Assembly: GCA_018780645.1 (NCBI GenBank)
Contig: JADMJJ010000005.1
Span: 62,001 to 126,000 of the forward strand
Length of the DNA: 64,000 bases
Direction of reading: 5' to 3'
From: Burkholderiaceae bacterium
GTDB taxonomy: Bacteria > Pseudomonadota > Gammaproteobacteria > Burkholderiales > Burkholderiaceae_C
This document shows positions 52,363 through 62,971 of the stretch, one piece after another. The notes below the pieces were generated by a model. That model searched no databases. It was not told where the DNA came from and was given only the letters and a program-made list of their open reading frames with translations. Positions within the stretch are counted from its first letter, which is position 1. Each line of letters starts with the position of its first letter. Made by a program: the position numbers and the translations under genes.

Positions 52363-53772
52363 GTGCGCCCCCATCCAGGGTTGGGCCGCTGAGTGCTGCG
52401 ACCACCAGTTCCATCTGCATGAATCTCGATCCTTTCACCAGCACCGCGCTTGCGGTGGGTGCCTGTTGCAGGGCCGCCACCAGGGCGGCCGTTGTGTCGA
52501 ATGCCTGGGCCTGCGGGCCATATGCGGCGGAGGCGTCCCTCGCCGCGATGCCAGCGGTCCACAGGTGCTGTATGCCCAACTGGGCCGCCAGTGCACCGAC
52601 CTCGCGGTGGAACTCGGGGCCCTTGTCACCGACCTCGCCCATATCGCCCAGCACCAGCCAGGTCGGGCCGGGCAGCGAGGCCAGCACCTCGATCGCTGCG
52701 CGCACGCTGTCGGGGTTGGCGTTGTAGCTGTCGTCGATCAGGGTCAGGTCATGCCCTTGGAATGCAATGATCTTCAGCTGCGAGCGCCCCTTGACCGGGC
52801 GGAAGGCCTCCAGCCCGCGGACGATCGCATTCAGCGGTGCGCCGGCGGCCAGCGCGCATGCGGCGGCCGCCAAGGCATTGCGAACGTTGTGCAGACCGGC
52901 AACCGCCAGCGCGACCGGGGCATCGCCGGCGGGGGTGTGCAGCTCCAAAGCCCAATGTCCAGAATCAACCCAGCTGGCCCGCCCGGTCACGTCCGCCTCG
53001 CCCTGCAAGGCAAAGCTCAGATGCGGGCGCTGGCCGGCAAGTTCATGCCAGATCGGCGCGCAGGGGTCCTCGGCCGGGAACACGGCCACACCGGCCGCGC
53101 CCAAGGCCGTGATGACTTCGCCGTTCTCGCGCGCGGCGGTTTCCACTGTCTGCAGAAACTCCTGGTGCTCGCGCTGCGCGTTGTTGACCAGGGCCACCGT
53201 TGGCTGGGCCATCGCCGCCAGCGGGGCGATCTCACCCGGGTGGTTCATGCCTATTTCGATCACGGCCGCACGGTGCCACTGCGCATCGTCCTGGCGCAGA
53301 CGCATCAAGGTCAGCGGCACACCGATGTCGTTGTTGAAGTTGCCCTGTGTCGCCAGTGCTGCGTCGCCGACCCAGGCGCGCAGGATGCTGGCGATCATCT
53401 GCGTCACCGTGGTCTTGCCATTGCTGCCGGCCACCGCGATCAGCGGCAGATGGCAGTGGCGGCGCCAGGCATGTGCCAGCACGCCCAGGGCCGCCTTGGC
53501 GTCCGGCACCTCGATGCCGGGCAGGCCGGCGGCGTCCAGCCCGCGCTCGGCCAGTGCGGCGACGGCGCCCGAGGTCTTGGCCTGGGCGAGAAAGTCGTTG
53601 GCGTCGAAACGCTCGCCGCGCAAGGCGACGAACAGATCGCCGGCCTGCAGACTGCGGGTGTCGCTGTGCACGCGGGCGAACTCGATCTCGCCGCTGCCGA
53701 CCAGGCGTGCCTGCGGAATGGCGGGTTGCAACAGATGCAAGGCCTGGGCCAGCGTCATGATGGGCGCCGCGC

Positions 53773-53776
<4 letters not shown>
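52352..53776 (-). CDS. murF: UDP-MurNAc-tripeptide--D-Ala-D-Ala ligase
   Basis: MurF adds D-Ala-D-Ala. The 474-residue protein has [23 protein letters not shown] site [39 protein letters not shown] and [15 protein letters not shown]. The start overlaps the murE stop (53773-53776) and its end overlaps mraY. Confidence 0.97.
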
Positions 53777-55278
<1,502 letters not shown>

Positions 55279-55279
55279 G

Positions 55280-57103
55280 CTAGAAGCTTTCCGGAACGGT
55301 TTCGATATGGCGGGCGACGATCTGCGGCTTGACCTCCAGATCGGGCGGCACGCCGAGCAGGCGCAGCGACTGCTGCACGACCTGGCTGAACACCGGCGCG
55401 GCCACCAGGCCGCCGTAGTACTTGCCATTGGTCGGCTCGTCCACCATCACCGCAACGATCAGCCTCGGGTTGCTGATCGGCGCCAGGCCGACAAACCAGG
55501 AGCGGTACTTGTTCGAGGCATAGCCCTTGCCTTCCTGCTTGTGCGCCGTGCCCGACTTGCCACCCACGCTATAGCCCTGGGTCTGCGCCAGCGGGCCGGT
55601 GCCGCCATCGCCAGCGGCCATCTGCAGCATCAGGCGCACGGCTTGAGCGGTCTTGGGCGAGAACACGCGCACGCCGGCCACTTCCACATCGTCGGCATGC
55701 TTGGTCATGGTGATCGGAATCAGTTCGCCGTCGCGGCCGAACACCGTGTAGGCGCGGGCCAGCTGCAACAGAGAGGCGCTCAGGCCATAGCCGTAGGACA
55801 TCGTCGCCTGCTCGATCGGGCGCCAGGTCTTGTAGGGCCGCAGCCGGCCCGTCACCGCGCCGGGGAAGTTGATCTGCGGCCGTTGACCCAGGCCCACCTG
55901 GGTGAACATCTCGTGCATCTCGCGCGATTGCATCTGCATCGCCAGCTTGACGACGCCGACATTGCTGGACTTCTGTATCACCTGGGCCACGCTCAACAGG
56001 CCGTTGGGGTGGGCGTCGGAGATCGTGCTGCCGGTGATGCTGATATGGCCCGGCGCGGTCTGTATCATCGTGTCGGGCGTGACGCGACCCGTCTCCATCG
56101 CCAACGCGGCGATCAGCGGCTTCATCGTCGAGCCGGGCTCGAAGGTATCGGTCAACGCGCGGTTGCGCAGCTGGTTGCCCGACAGATTGCGCCGGTCGCT
56201 CGGGTTGAAGCTGGGGTAGTTGGCCAGGGCCAGGATCTCGCCGGTCTTCACGTCCAGCACGACCACGCTGCCGGCCTTGGCCTTGTGCTCGGCCACCGCG
56301 TCGCGGATGCGCTGGTAGGCGAAGAACTGAACCTTGGAGTCGATCGACAGATCAATGTCCTGGCCGTTGCTGGGTGGAATGCGCTCGCCGATGTCCTCGA
56401 CCACGCGACCCAGCCGGTCCTTGACCACATTGCGGCTGCCGTCACGGCCCTGCAGCTCCTTCTGGAAGGCCAGTTCGATGCCCTCCTGGCCACGCTCTTC
56501 CACATTGGTGAAACCCACCACGTGGGCGGCGGCCTCGCCTTCAGGATACTTGCGCTTGAACTCGCCCTCCTGAAACACGCCCTTGAGCTTAAGCTGCTTG
56601 ATCTCCAGGGCCACCTGCGTGTCCACCTGACGGCGCAGCCAGACGAACTTGGGGCTGGTGGCCAGCTTGGCGTCCAGCTCCTGCGGCGTGATCTCCAGCA
56701 GCTTGGCCAGGGCCTTGCGCTGCTGCGGCGTGGCGTCCACGTCCTTGGGTATCGCCCAGATCGAGGGCACGGCGACGCTGGCCGCCAGCACCTGGCCGGT
56801 GCGGTCGACAATGCGCCCGCGGCTGGCCGGCAGCTCCAGCGCATGCTTGTAGCGGCTCTCGCCCTGCTTCTGGAAGAAGTCGGTGCCTATGACCTGGATG
56901 TACAGCGCCCGGCCCAGCAGGATGCAAAAGCCCAGACCCACGGCTGCCACCAGCAGGCGCGAGCGCCAGGGTGGGGTCTTCGAGGCGAGCAGCGGGCTGC
57001 TGGAATAGTTGACGCTGCGTGCGCTGTTGGCGCGCAGGCTGCTGCGCGCCACCGTGGCGCCGCTTTTCGGGCCATTGGCTGCGCCGCGCTTGAACCAGCT
57101 CAC
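55280..57103 (-). CDS. ftsI: Septal peptidoglycan transpeptidase FtsI (PBP3)
   Basis: FtsI cross-links septal peptidoglycan. The 607-residue protein has a short cytosolic part, a TM helix (LLVAAVGLGFCILLGRALYI), the pedestal domain with RGRIVDRTGQVLA, and the class B transpeptidase domain: FEPGSTMKPL (SxxK), SSNVGVV (SxN) and GKSGTAHK (KSG). The start overlaps ftsL by four bases and the stop is followed by the murE GTG. Confidence 0.97.
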   Translation of the reverse strand: MSWFKRGAANGPKSGATVARSSLRANSARSVNYSSSPLLASKTPPWRSRLLVAAVGLGFCILLGRALYIQVIGTDFFQKQGESRYKHALELPASRGRIVDRTGQVLAASVAVPSIWAIPKDVDATPQQRKALAKLLEITPQELDAKLATSPKFVWLRRQVDTQVALEIKQLKLKGVFQEGEFKRKYPEGEAAAHVVGFTNVEERGQEGIELAFQKELQGRDGSRNVVKDRLGRVVEDIGERIPPSNGQDIDLSIDSKVQFFAYQRIRDAVAEHKAKAGSVVVLDVKTGEILALANYPSFNPSDRRNLSGNQLRNRALTDTFEPGSTMKPLIAALAMETGRVTPDTMIQTAPGHISITGSTISDAHPNGLLSVAQVIQKSSNVGVVKLAMQMQSREMHEMFTQVGLGQRPQINFPGAVTGRLRPYKTWRPIEQATMSYGYGLSASLLQLARAYTVFGRDGELIPITMTKHADDVEVAGVRVFSPKTAQAVRLMLQMAAGDGGTGPLAQTQGYSVGGKSGTAHKQEGKGYASNKYRSWFVGLAPISNPRLIVAVMVDEPTNGKYYGGLVAAPVFSQVVQQSLRLLGVPPDLEVKPQIVARHIETVPESF

Positions 57104-57393
57104 GACTTGCCTCCCGTCGGGCTCGCAACACGTGCGTCGGTGACCGACTGGGTGATGGCCGGCGTGATCGGCCGCATCTTCAGGCGCTCGCGCGCCACCT
57201 GCTCGACACGCAGATTGGTCGCCTGCGCATGGCGCTCGGCCTGCAGGCGCTGCAGATCGATCTCGAGCCGGCGCGCCTCGTTCTGCGCGCGGTCGATCTC
57301 GTTGAACAGGCGCCGCGAGTCATAGGCGGTGCGCACCAGATACATGCCGCTGAGCAGCACCGCCGCCATCAGCAGCACATTGAGCCGGGTCAT
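57100..57393 (-). CDS. ftsL: Cell division protein FtsL
   Basis: FtsL joins FtsB and FtsQ in a scaffold that activates FtsWI. The 97-residue bitopic protein has a short N-terminus, one TM helix ([20 protein letters not shown]) and a leucine-zipper-like periplasmic coiled coil ([20 protein letters not shown]). It overlaps both rsmH and ftsI by four bases. Sequence is poorly conserved in this family, so position and layout carry the call. Confidence 0.93.
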   Translation of the reverse strand: MTRLNVLLMAAVLLSGMYLVRTAYDSRRLFNEIDRAQNEARRLEIDLQRLQAERHAQATNLRVEQVARERLKMRPITPAITQSVTDARVASPTGGKS

Positions 57394-58346
57394 GCTTCCG
57401 ACTCCATCCGCTCAGCCACACGCATGATGGCCGAGCGCGAACGGGGGTTGGCACGGACCTCGGTCTCGCCGGGCTTGATGCGGCCCAGCGCCCGCAGCCG
57501 CATCGCCTTCGGTGCGGCGAACGGGGCGCGGCGGTCGTACTCCTCCTTGCTCTCGCGGGCGATGAAGGTCTTGACGATGCGGTCTTCCAGCGAGTGGAAG
57601 GAAATGATGGCCATGCGGCCGCCGGGGGCCAGCAATTGCATCGCCGCGATCAACCCCTGCTCGAGCTCCTCAAGCTCGGCGTTGACGAAAATCCGAAGAG
57701 CTTGAAATGTGCGCGTTGCAGGGTTCTGGCCCGGCTCGCGGGTCTTGACCGCACGAGCCACGACTTCGGATAGTTCGTCGGTGCTTCGAACAGCACTCCC
57801 GCTCTCCCGGCGAGCAACAAGCGCCTTTGCAATCGATACAGCAAACCGTTCTTCCCCATAGTTGCGTATCACCTCCGCAATCTGGCGCTCATCGGCGCGG
57901 GCCAAAAAATCCGCGGCGCTTTCGCCCCGGGTCGTGTCCATGCGCATGTCCAGCGGGCCGTTGAAACGGAAGCTGAAGCCACGCTCGGGGTTGTCGATCT
58001 GGGGACTCGAAACGCCCAGGTCCAGCAGCAGACCCTGGATCTGCTGCACACCCAGGGCGTCGAGCTGGGCGCGCATATCGGCAAATGCCGAGTGCACGAT
58101 GGTGAAACGGGGGTCGTCAATGCGGTTGGCGCCGGTCGTCGCCTCGGCCACCGCCTCGGGGTCGCGGTCGATGGCGATCAGCCGGCCCTGCGGGCCGAGG
58201 CGGGACAGCAGCAGGCGAGAATGGCCGCCGCGGCCGAAGGTGCCGTCGAGGTAGATGCCGTTCGGGTCGGTCAGCAGCGCGTCGACGGCCTCGTCGAGCA
58301 GCACCGTGGTGTGCTTGAAATCGTCGGGTGTCTGGACGATGCTCAT
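57390..58346 (-). CDS. rsmH: 16S rRNA (cytosine1402-N4)-methyltransferase
   Basis: RsmH methylates C1402 of 16S rRNA. The 318-residue protein has [13 protein letters not shown], the SAM-binding [41 protein letters not shown], and [13 protein letters not shown] with the later [13 protein letters not shown]. Length is standard. Its start overlaps the mraZ stop (TGATG). It is the second gene of the dcw cluster, as in most bacteria. Confidence 0.97.
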   Translation of the reverse strand: MSIVQTPDDFKHTTVLLDEAVDALLTDPNGIYLDGTFGRGGHSRLLLSRLGPQGRLIAIDRDPEAVAEATTGANRIDDPRFTIVHSAFADMRAQLDALGVQQIQGLLLDLGVSSPQIDNPERGFSFRFNGPLDMRMDTTRGESAADFLARADERQIAEVIRNYGEERFAVSIAKALVARRESGSAVRSTDELSEVVARAVKTREPGQNPATRTFQALRIFVNAELEELEQGLIAAMQLLAPGGRMAIISFHSLEDRIVKTFIARESKEEYDRRAPFAAPKAMRLRALGRIKPGETEVRANPRSRSAIMRVAERMESEA

Positions 58347-58774
58347 CAGAAGCTCATGTCTTTGATCGCGTCAGGCACTTCGGACTCCATCACCTTGGCC
58401 TCATGCGCGGCGTAGGTGGCCGCGTCCCACAGCTCCAGATAACTGCCCATGCCCAGCAACATCACGTCCTTGCTCAAACCGGCGGAAGCACGCAGCTCCG
58501 GCGAGATCAGCACGCGCGAGGCGTTGTCTATCTCCACATCCATCGCATTGCCCAGAAACACCCGCTTCCAACCGCTGGCCGACATCGGCAGGGCGGCCAC
58601 GCGCTCGCGGAACGACTCCCAGGTCGGACGGGGGAAGACCATCAGGCAGCCTTCCGGATGCTTGGTGACGGTCAATTGGCCCTGTGCCATGGCCTGCAGC
58701 ACCTCGCGATGGCGCGCAGGGACGGTCAACCGCCCCTTCGCGTCCAGCGCGAGCGCTGCTGGTCCCTGAAACAT
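58346..58774 (-). CDS. mraZ: MraZ transcriptional regulator of the dcw cluster
   Basis: MraZ is an AbrB-like ring-forming repressor of the dcw operon. The 142-residue protein begins [23 protein letters not shown] and has a second half-repeat [15 protein letters not shown], the usual double DxxGR pattern. ATG 58774 matches the family start; a GTG at 58792 would add six unconserved residues. It is the first gene of the cluster, with a promoter and three MraZ boxes upstream. Confidence 0.96.
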   Translation of the reverse strand: MFQGPAALALDAKGRLTVPARHREVLQAMAQGQLTVTKHPEGCLMVFPRPTWESFRERVAALPMSASGWKRVFLGNAMDVEIDNASRVLISPELRASAGLSKDVMLLGMGSYLELWDAATYAAHEAKVMESEVPDAIKDMSF

Positions 58775-58791
58775 GAAATTGGCCACATTCA

Positions 58792-58816
58792 CCCACTAAA
58801 GTGCACTTTCTCCCAC
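58792..58816 (-). promoter_or_regulatory. MraZ-binding repeats (GTGGG boxes)
   Basis: On the minus strand GTGGGA (58811-58816), GTGCAC (58801-58806) and GTGGGT (58791-58796) form three direct repeats spaced by 10 bases; the middle one is degenerate. TGGGN repeats with this spacing are the known MraZ operator. They overlap and follow the -10 box of the dcw promoter, so MraZ should repress its own cluster. Confidence 0.75.
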
Positions 58817-58843
58817 TTTAGCCATTGCTTTCGCCCGGGTCAA
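58815..58843 (-). promoter_or_regulatory. Sigma-70-like promoter of the dcw cluster
   Basis: On the minus strand TTGACC (58838-58843) and TAAAGT (58815-58820) are separated by 17 bases. The -35 matches 5 of 6 and the -10 4 of 6 consensus positions. The first MraZ box overlaps the -10. The leader to the mraZ ATG would be about 35 bases. Confidence 0.7.
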
Positions 58844-59097
58844 GGACGAAATGTAAGAATTTCCCAATGAAATCAATCACTTAGCGTCGAAAGCTAAGGC
58901 AGGTCAGAGGCAAATATCGTTATGGAATAAGGACTTGCAGAGTGGTCTGCAAGTGGTGGATTAGGTATTTGAGGCACCTCCTGCTGATCGAGGTGTTGTC
59001 TGACGAGCAGCAGCGCCGCCCACCGACTGCCCTCACGCGCCCGGCCGCCTAGGCTTGATACATCAAGCCCGGAAGTCGGTCGCCGCAAGGAGTCAGG
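58844..59097. other. Intergenic region between the dcw promoter and the secreted-protein gene
   Basis: No gene is seen in these 254 bases. Two weak hairpins are present: CTTGCAG/CTGCAAG (58934-58953) and CACCTC/GAGGTG (58975-58995). The stretch is less GC-rich than its surroundings from 58850 to 58960. The promoter of the downstream secreted-protein gene is presumably here but no clear -35/-10 pair was found. Confidence 0.5.
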
Positions 59098-59706
59098 ATG
59101 AAAGCACCCCGCCTCACCCTCTGCGCCTGCCTGCTGCTCGCAGGCGGCACCACACCCACACTCGCACAGCTGAGCGGCGGGGTGGAAACCGCGATGGCGA
59201 CCGTGGCGCCACCGGCGCTGCGCCTGAGCCAAAGCGAGGGGGCACCATTGGCCACCGCGGGGTCGACGCCGATGACGGATGCCTTGGCAGGCCAGTCACA
59301 GACCGCCCGTCAGACCATGGTGTGGGCGGTGCACCCCTCGGGCCTGGCCCTGGGCCTTGGTGTCGAGCAGCGTAGTCACGCCTTCGGCAGTCTGGCGGCG
59401 CAACGTCTTTCGTTCGATCCGACAACCCGCCAGGCCGGCATGCTGATGGGCTTGTCCGTGGCCACCGGCAGGCACTCGTATCTGACCTTGCAGACACCGT
59501 TGCTGAACGCATCCGTGCGCTCCTCAGCGGACGAGTGGCTGATGCCTCAGGGCGCACGGCAGTTGCGCATGGGCCTGGTGTTCCAGACCCGCAACAAGTA
59601 TGCCGATTTGCGCCAGGGCCTGCGCATGGAGTTGAGCGCCCAGACCACCCTGTCGGTCAGACCGCGCTCCGGGCGGCTTGGCTTCACCTTGCATAGCAGT
59701 TGGTAG
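59098..59706 (+). CDS. Secreted protein of unknown function
   Basis: I do not recognise this 202-residue protein. It has a signal peptide (MKAPRLTLCACLLLAGGTTP, cleavage likely near LAQ) and then a region of alternating hydrophobic/polar residues (about 75-200, for example TMVWAVHPSGLALGLGVEQR and RQLRMGLVFQTR) that suggests beta-strands of an outer-membrane or periplasmic protein, ending in SW. The ATG at 59098 is the only good start and AAGGAG is seven bases upstream. It lies alone, downstream of the dcw promoter region and transcribed the other way. Confidence 0.7.
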   Translation: MKAPRLTLCACLLLAGGTTPTLAQLSGGVETAMATVAPPALRLSQSEGAPLATAGSTPMTDALAGQSQTARQTMVWAVHPSGLALGLGVEQRSHAFGSLAAQRLSFDPTTRQAGMLMGLSVATGRHSYLTLQTPLLNASVRSSADEWLMPQGARQLRMGLVFQTRNKYADLRQGLRMELSAQTTLSVRPRSGRLGFTLHSSW

Positions 59707-59742
59707 CCACAGCTGAACTCTGCGCTCCGAGGGTCAGCCCCG

Positions 59743-59771
59743 TTGACGGGACATTTTCCATACACTACTGT
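59743..59771 (+). promoter_or_regulatory. Candidate promoter of fadD
   Basis: TTGACG (59743-59748) and TACTGT (59766-59771) are separated by 17 bases. The -35 matches 5 of 6 consensus positions, the -10 is weak at 3 of 6. A GTTTG-N6-CAAAC palindrome at 59775-59790 covers the likely transcription start. Confidence 0.45.
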
Positions 59772-59774
59772 ATT

Positions 59775-59790
59775 GTTTGTGCAAGCAAAC
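59775..59790. promoter_or_regulatory. Candidate operator upstream of fadD
   Basis: GTTTG-TGCAAG-CAAAC is a five-base-arm palindrome lying between the candidate -10 box and the fadD start. Fatty-acid repressors (PsrA/FadR type) often bind A/T-rich palindromes at such positions, but the sequence does not clearly match a known consensus. Confidence 0.35.
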
Positions 59791-59806
59791 GGCAAACGAC
59801 AGGTGC

Positions 59807-61480
59807 ATGGACAACAAGATCTGGCTCGACAGCTATTCACCCGGCGTACCGGCCGAGATTGATCTGGCCGAGATCGGCTCGATCGCGGACTACCTGCAAC
59901 AGGCGGTGACGCGCTACGCCGACCGGCCGGCCTTCATCAGCGGCGCCACCGATGTGGCCATCAGCTACCGCGAGCTCGACCGGCTGAGCCTGCAGGTGGC
60001 GGGCTATTTCCAGTCGGTGCTGAAGCTGCCGGCCGGCGCCCGCGTGGCGCTGATGATGCCCAATCTGCTGCAGTACCCGGTCTGCCTGTTCGGTCTGCTG
60101 CGCGCCGGCTATGTGGTCGTCAACGTCAACCCGATGTACACGCCGCGGGAGCTGGAGCATCAGCTGAAGGATTCGGGCGCCGAGGCGATGATCGTCGTCG
60201 AGCTGTTCGCCCACACGCTGGCGAAGGTGATCGCGGCAACCCAGGTCAGGCATGTGGTCGTCACCGGCCTGGCCGACGCCCTGCCCTGGGCCAAGCGCAC
60301 GCTGGGCAACTTCGCCGTGCGCCACCTCAAGAAGATGATCCCGGCCTACAGCCTGCCCGGCCATGTCAGCTATTCGGACATGCGCGGCCAGGGCGCGAAG
60401 GCAGGCTTCACGCCGGTGGCTATACAGCCGGGCGATCTGGCCTTTCTGCAATACACGGGCGGCACGACCGGCGTGTCCAAGGGCGCGATGCTGACGCACC
60501 TGAATGTGCTGGCCAATGCCAAGCAGGGCCAGGTCTGGAGCGCGCCGTTTCTCGACCAGGACGAGGCGCTGATCAGCATCACCGCCATCCCGCTGTACCA
60601 CGTCTTCGCGCTGGGCGCCTGCCTGGGCTTCGTCGGCATGGGCGGCGCCAATGTGCTGGTGGCCGATCCGCGCAATGTGCCGGCCTTTGTACGCGTGCTG
60701 TCCCAGTACCGCTTCGCCTCGATTCCGGCGGTCAACACGCTGTTCAACGGCCTGATCCACGACCCCGGCTTCGCCAGGCTGGACTTCTCGGCGCTGCGCT
60801 TTGCCATCGGCGGCGGCGCCGCGGTGCAGCGCTCGGTGGCACAGCGCTGGGAGCAGATCACCGGCAAGCCGCTGGTCGAGGGCTATGGCCTGACCGAGTG
60901 CTCGCCCACGGTGACCTGCAATCCGCTGGACCTAAAGGCCTTCAACGGCAGCATCGGCCTGCCCATGCCCTCGACCGAGGTGTCGATACGCGACGATCAG
61001 GGACGTGAACTGCCCTTCGGCCAGCCCGGAGAGCTGTGCGTGCGCGGCCCGCAGGTCATGCAGGGCTACTGGCAGCGTCCCGAGGAGACCGCCAAGGTGA
61101 TGACGACCGACGGCTTTCTGCGCACCGGCGACGTGGCGCAGATGGATGAGCAGGGCTTTCTGCGCATCGTCGACCGGCTCAAGGACATGATCCTGGTCTC
61201 GGGCTTCAACGTCTATCCGAACGAGATCGAGCAGGTGGTGATGGAGCACCCCGAGGTGCTTGAGGTGGCCGCCGTCGGCAAGCCCGACCCCGGCACCGGC
61301 GAGGCGGTCAAGCTCTATGTCGTCAAGAAGACGCCGAGCCTGACGGCCGAGCAGATCGTCGCCCACTGCCGCGAGCAGATGACCGGCTACAAGGTGCCGC
61401 GGCAGATCGAGTTCCTCGCCGAACTGCCCAAGAGCAATGTCGGCAAGATCCTGCGGCGCGAGTTGCGCGAGCGGGCCTGA
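59807..61480 (+). CDS. fadD: Long-chain fatty acid--CoA ligase
   Basis: FadD activates fatty acids to acyl-CoA with ATP for degradation or lipid synthesis. The 557-residue adenylate-forming enzyme has the phosphate loop YTGGTTGVSKGAML, the middle motif GYGLTECSPTVTCNP and the C-terminal GDVAQMDEQGFLRIVDRLKDMI region with the catalytic Lys in SNVGKILRRELR. The ATG at 59807 fits the normal start MDNKIWLDSY; the frame open to 59777 has no ribosome site. It heads a likely operon with a hydrolase gene (20 bases later) and two more genes. Confidence 0.93.
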   Translation: MDNKIWLDSYSPGVPAEIDLAEIGSIADYLQQAVTRYADRPAFISGATDVAISYRELDRLSLQVAGYFQSVLKLPAGARVALMMPNLLQYPVCLFGLLRAGYVVVNVNPMYTPRELEHQLKDSGAEAMIVVELFAHTLAKVIAATQVRHVVVTGLADALPWAKRTLGNFAVRHLKKMIPAYSLPGHVSYSDMRGQGAKAGFTPVAIQPGDLAFLQYTGGTTGVSKGAMLTHLNVLANAKQGQVWSAPFLDQDEALISITAIPLYHVFALGACLGFVGMGGANVLVADPRNVPAFVRVLSQYRFASIPAVNTLFNGLIHDPGFARLDFSALRFAIGGGAAVQRSVAQRWEQITGKPLVEGYGLTECSPTVTCNPLDLKAFNGSIGLPMPSTEVSIRDDQGRELPFGQPGELCVRGPQVMQGYWQRPEETAKVMTTDGFLRTGDVAQMDEQGFLRIVDRLKDMILVSGFNVYPNEIEQVVMEHPEVLEVAAVGKPDPGTGEAVKLYVVKKTPSLTAEQIVAHCREQMTGYKVPRQIEFLAELPKSNVGKILRRELRERA

Positions 61481-61500
61481 GATGTATCGGAGCATGTGAA

Positions 61501-62331
61501 ATGAGTGAGCTAGTCGTCCGCCGGCTGTTGATCGACCTGGAGACACCCTTCCCGGCCCGCTGGAACGGCGGCGACGCCTTCCGTTCAGCCTTCTTCAATG
61601 CGCTGTCGATGAGCTTCCCGGTCGGCGAGCAGTACTTCATCGACTCGGTGCGCAATGGACTGAAGTCGCTGCCGGAGGGGCAGCGCGCACCGCTGGCCGT
61701 CGAGGTGCAGGGCTTTGTCGGCCAGGAGGCCACGCACCGGCGCATCCACAGCCTGTTCAACAACCACCTGGACAGGCTCGGCTACCGCAACGAGATCGAG
61801 CGCCGGGCACTGCGGCGGCTGAAGGACAACGCGCACCGCGATGTGCGCATCCATGTCGCTGCCACCGCCGCCACCGAGCATTTCACCGCCCTGTTCGCCG
61901 ACTGGATGCTGCGCCATCCCGAGGCGCTGGAGGGCAGCGAGCCGCGGCTGCAGACGCTGTGGCTGTGGCACAGCGCCGAGGAGTCCGAGCACCGCAGCAC
62001 GGCCTTCGACATCTACAACGCGATCAGCGGCAACCACGAGTGGCGGCTGCGCATCTTCCGTTACATCACGATCACCTTTCTGAGCGACGTGCTGCGCCAG
62101 ACGGTGCGCAATCTCTGGCACGACGGCAGCCTGCTGCGCTGGAGCACCTGGCGCAGTGGTGCCCGCTTCCTGTTCGCCAGGGACGGCCTGCTGCGCGGCA
62201 ACTATGCCGGCTGGCGCGACTATCTGCGCCCGGACTTCCACCCCAGCCAGCATGACGCCAGCCGCTCCGTGCAATGGCTGCGCGACAACCAGGCGCAGTT
62301 CAGCGTGGTCGGGCAGGCCGCCGCGCAATGA
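61501..62331 (+). CDS. Predicted metal-dependent hydrolase (PF10118-like)
   Basis: This 276-residue protein resembles the PF10118 family of predicted metal-dependent hydrolases. Visible family features are FFNALSMSFPVGEQYFIDSVR, FVGQEATHRRIH (E-x2-H), AATAATEHFTALF (E-H) and WHSAEESEHRSTAFD (E-x2-E-H); the Glu/His pattern recalls ferritin-like di-iron sites. Substrate unknown; it lies between fadD and a membrane protein, and its stop overlaps that gene (ATGA), which suggests lipid metabolism. Confidence 0.82.
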   Translation: MSELVVRRLLIDLETPFPARWNGGDAFRSAFFNALSMSFPVGEQYFIDSVRNGLKSLPEGQRAPLAVEVQGFVGQEATHRRIHSLFNNHLDRLGYRNEIERRALRRLKDNAHRDVRIHVAATAATEHFTALFADWMLRHPEALEGSEPRLQTLWLWHSAEESEHRSTAFDIYNAISGNHEWRLRIFRYITITFLSDVLRQTVRNLWHDGSLLRWSTWRSGARFLFARDGLLRGNYAGWRDYLRPDFHPSQHDASRSVQWLRDNQAQFSVVGQAAAQ

Positions 62332-62951
62332 CGCCGTCGATTGCCTTCTGCCTGGCCCTGCTGCTGCTCTACATCGCCTTCGTGGTCTGGTACGGCGGTC
62401 GCGGCAGGCCGTTGACGGCCACCGAGATCGAGGCCTACATGGCCGAGCTGGAGGCCTTGGCCACCGAGGCCAACAAGCAGGAACTGCTGGCCAGCGTGCG
62501 CACCCTGCTGGCGCAGGACGATGGCCGCGAGTTCGTGATGCAGAACCTGGTGCGCTACCGGGCCAAGGCCCTGTACCCTCCCGGGCACGAGCAGCTGGGC
62601 GATGACCCGCGCGCCGCCGACCGCCGCTACGGCAAGGCCATCATTCCGCACCTGCTGCGTTACGGCAATGTGCCGGTGTTCATCGCGCGGCGCAGCGGCA
62701 GCTTCATCGAGCCGGCCCACGCCGATGCCTGGCACTACGTGGCCATGGTGCGCTACCGCAGTCGGCGCGACTTTCTGCGCTTTGCCCTCAGCATCGAGCG
62801 TGCCGCCGACATTGCCGTGCACAAATGGGCGGCGATCGAGAAGACGCACATCTTTCCGCTGCGCCCCATCGTCAGCCTGATCTTCGTGCGCGGCGCCGTG
62901 GGCGCGCTGCTGGCGCTGATCGGCGCCATCGCCGTACTGCTGCTGCGCTGA
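62328..62951 (+). CDS. Membrane protein with possible dimeric alpha-beta barrel domain, unknown function
   Basis: I do not recognise this 207-residue protein with certainty. It has a TM helix at the start (SIAFCLALLLLYIAFVVWYG) and another at the end (GALLALIGAIAVLLL), with a soluble domain between. The middle reads EFVMQNLVRYRAKALY, GNVPVFIARRSGSF and WHYVAMVRYRSRRDFLRFAL, a strand-helix pattern like dimeric alpha-beta barrels of the DUF1330/EthD type. ATG 62328 overlaps the previous stop by four bases. A sulfatase gene follows 20 bases later. Confidence 0.65.
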   Translation: MTPSIAFCLALLLLYIAFVVWYGGRGRPLTATEIEAYMAELEALATEANKQELLASVRTLLAQDDGREFVMQNLVRYRAKALYPPGHEQLGDDPRAADRRYGKAIIPHLLRYGNVPVFIARRSGSFIEPAHADAWHYVAMVRYRSRRDFLRFALSIERAADIAVHKWAAIEKTHIFPLRPIVSLIFVRGAVGALLALIGAIAVLLLR

Positions 62952-62971
62952 GCCGCCCTCAAGGACATCCG

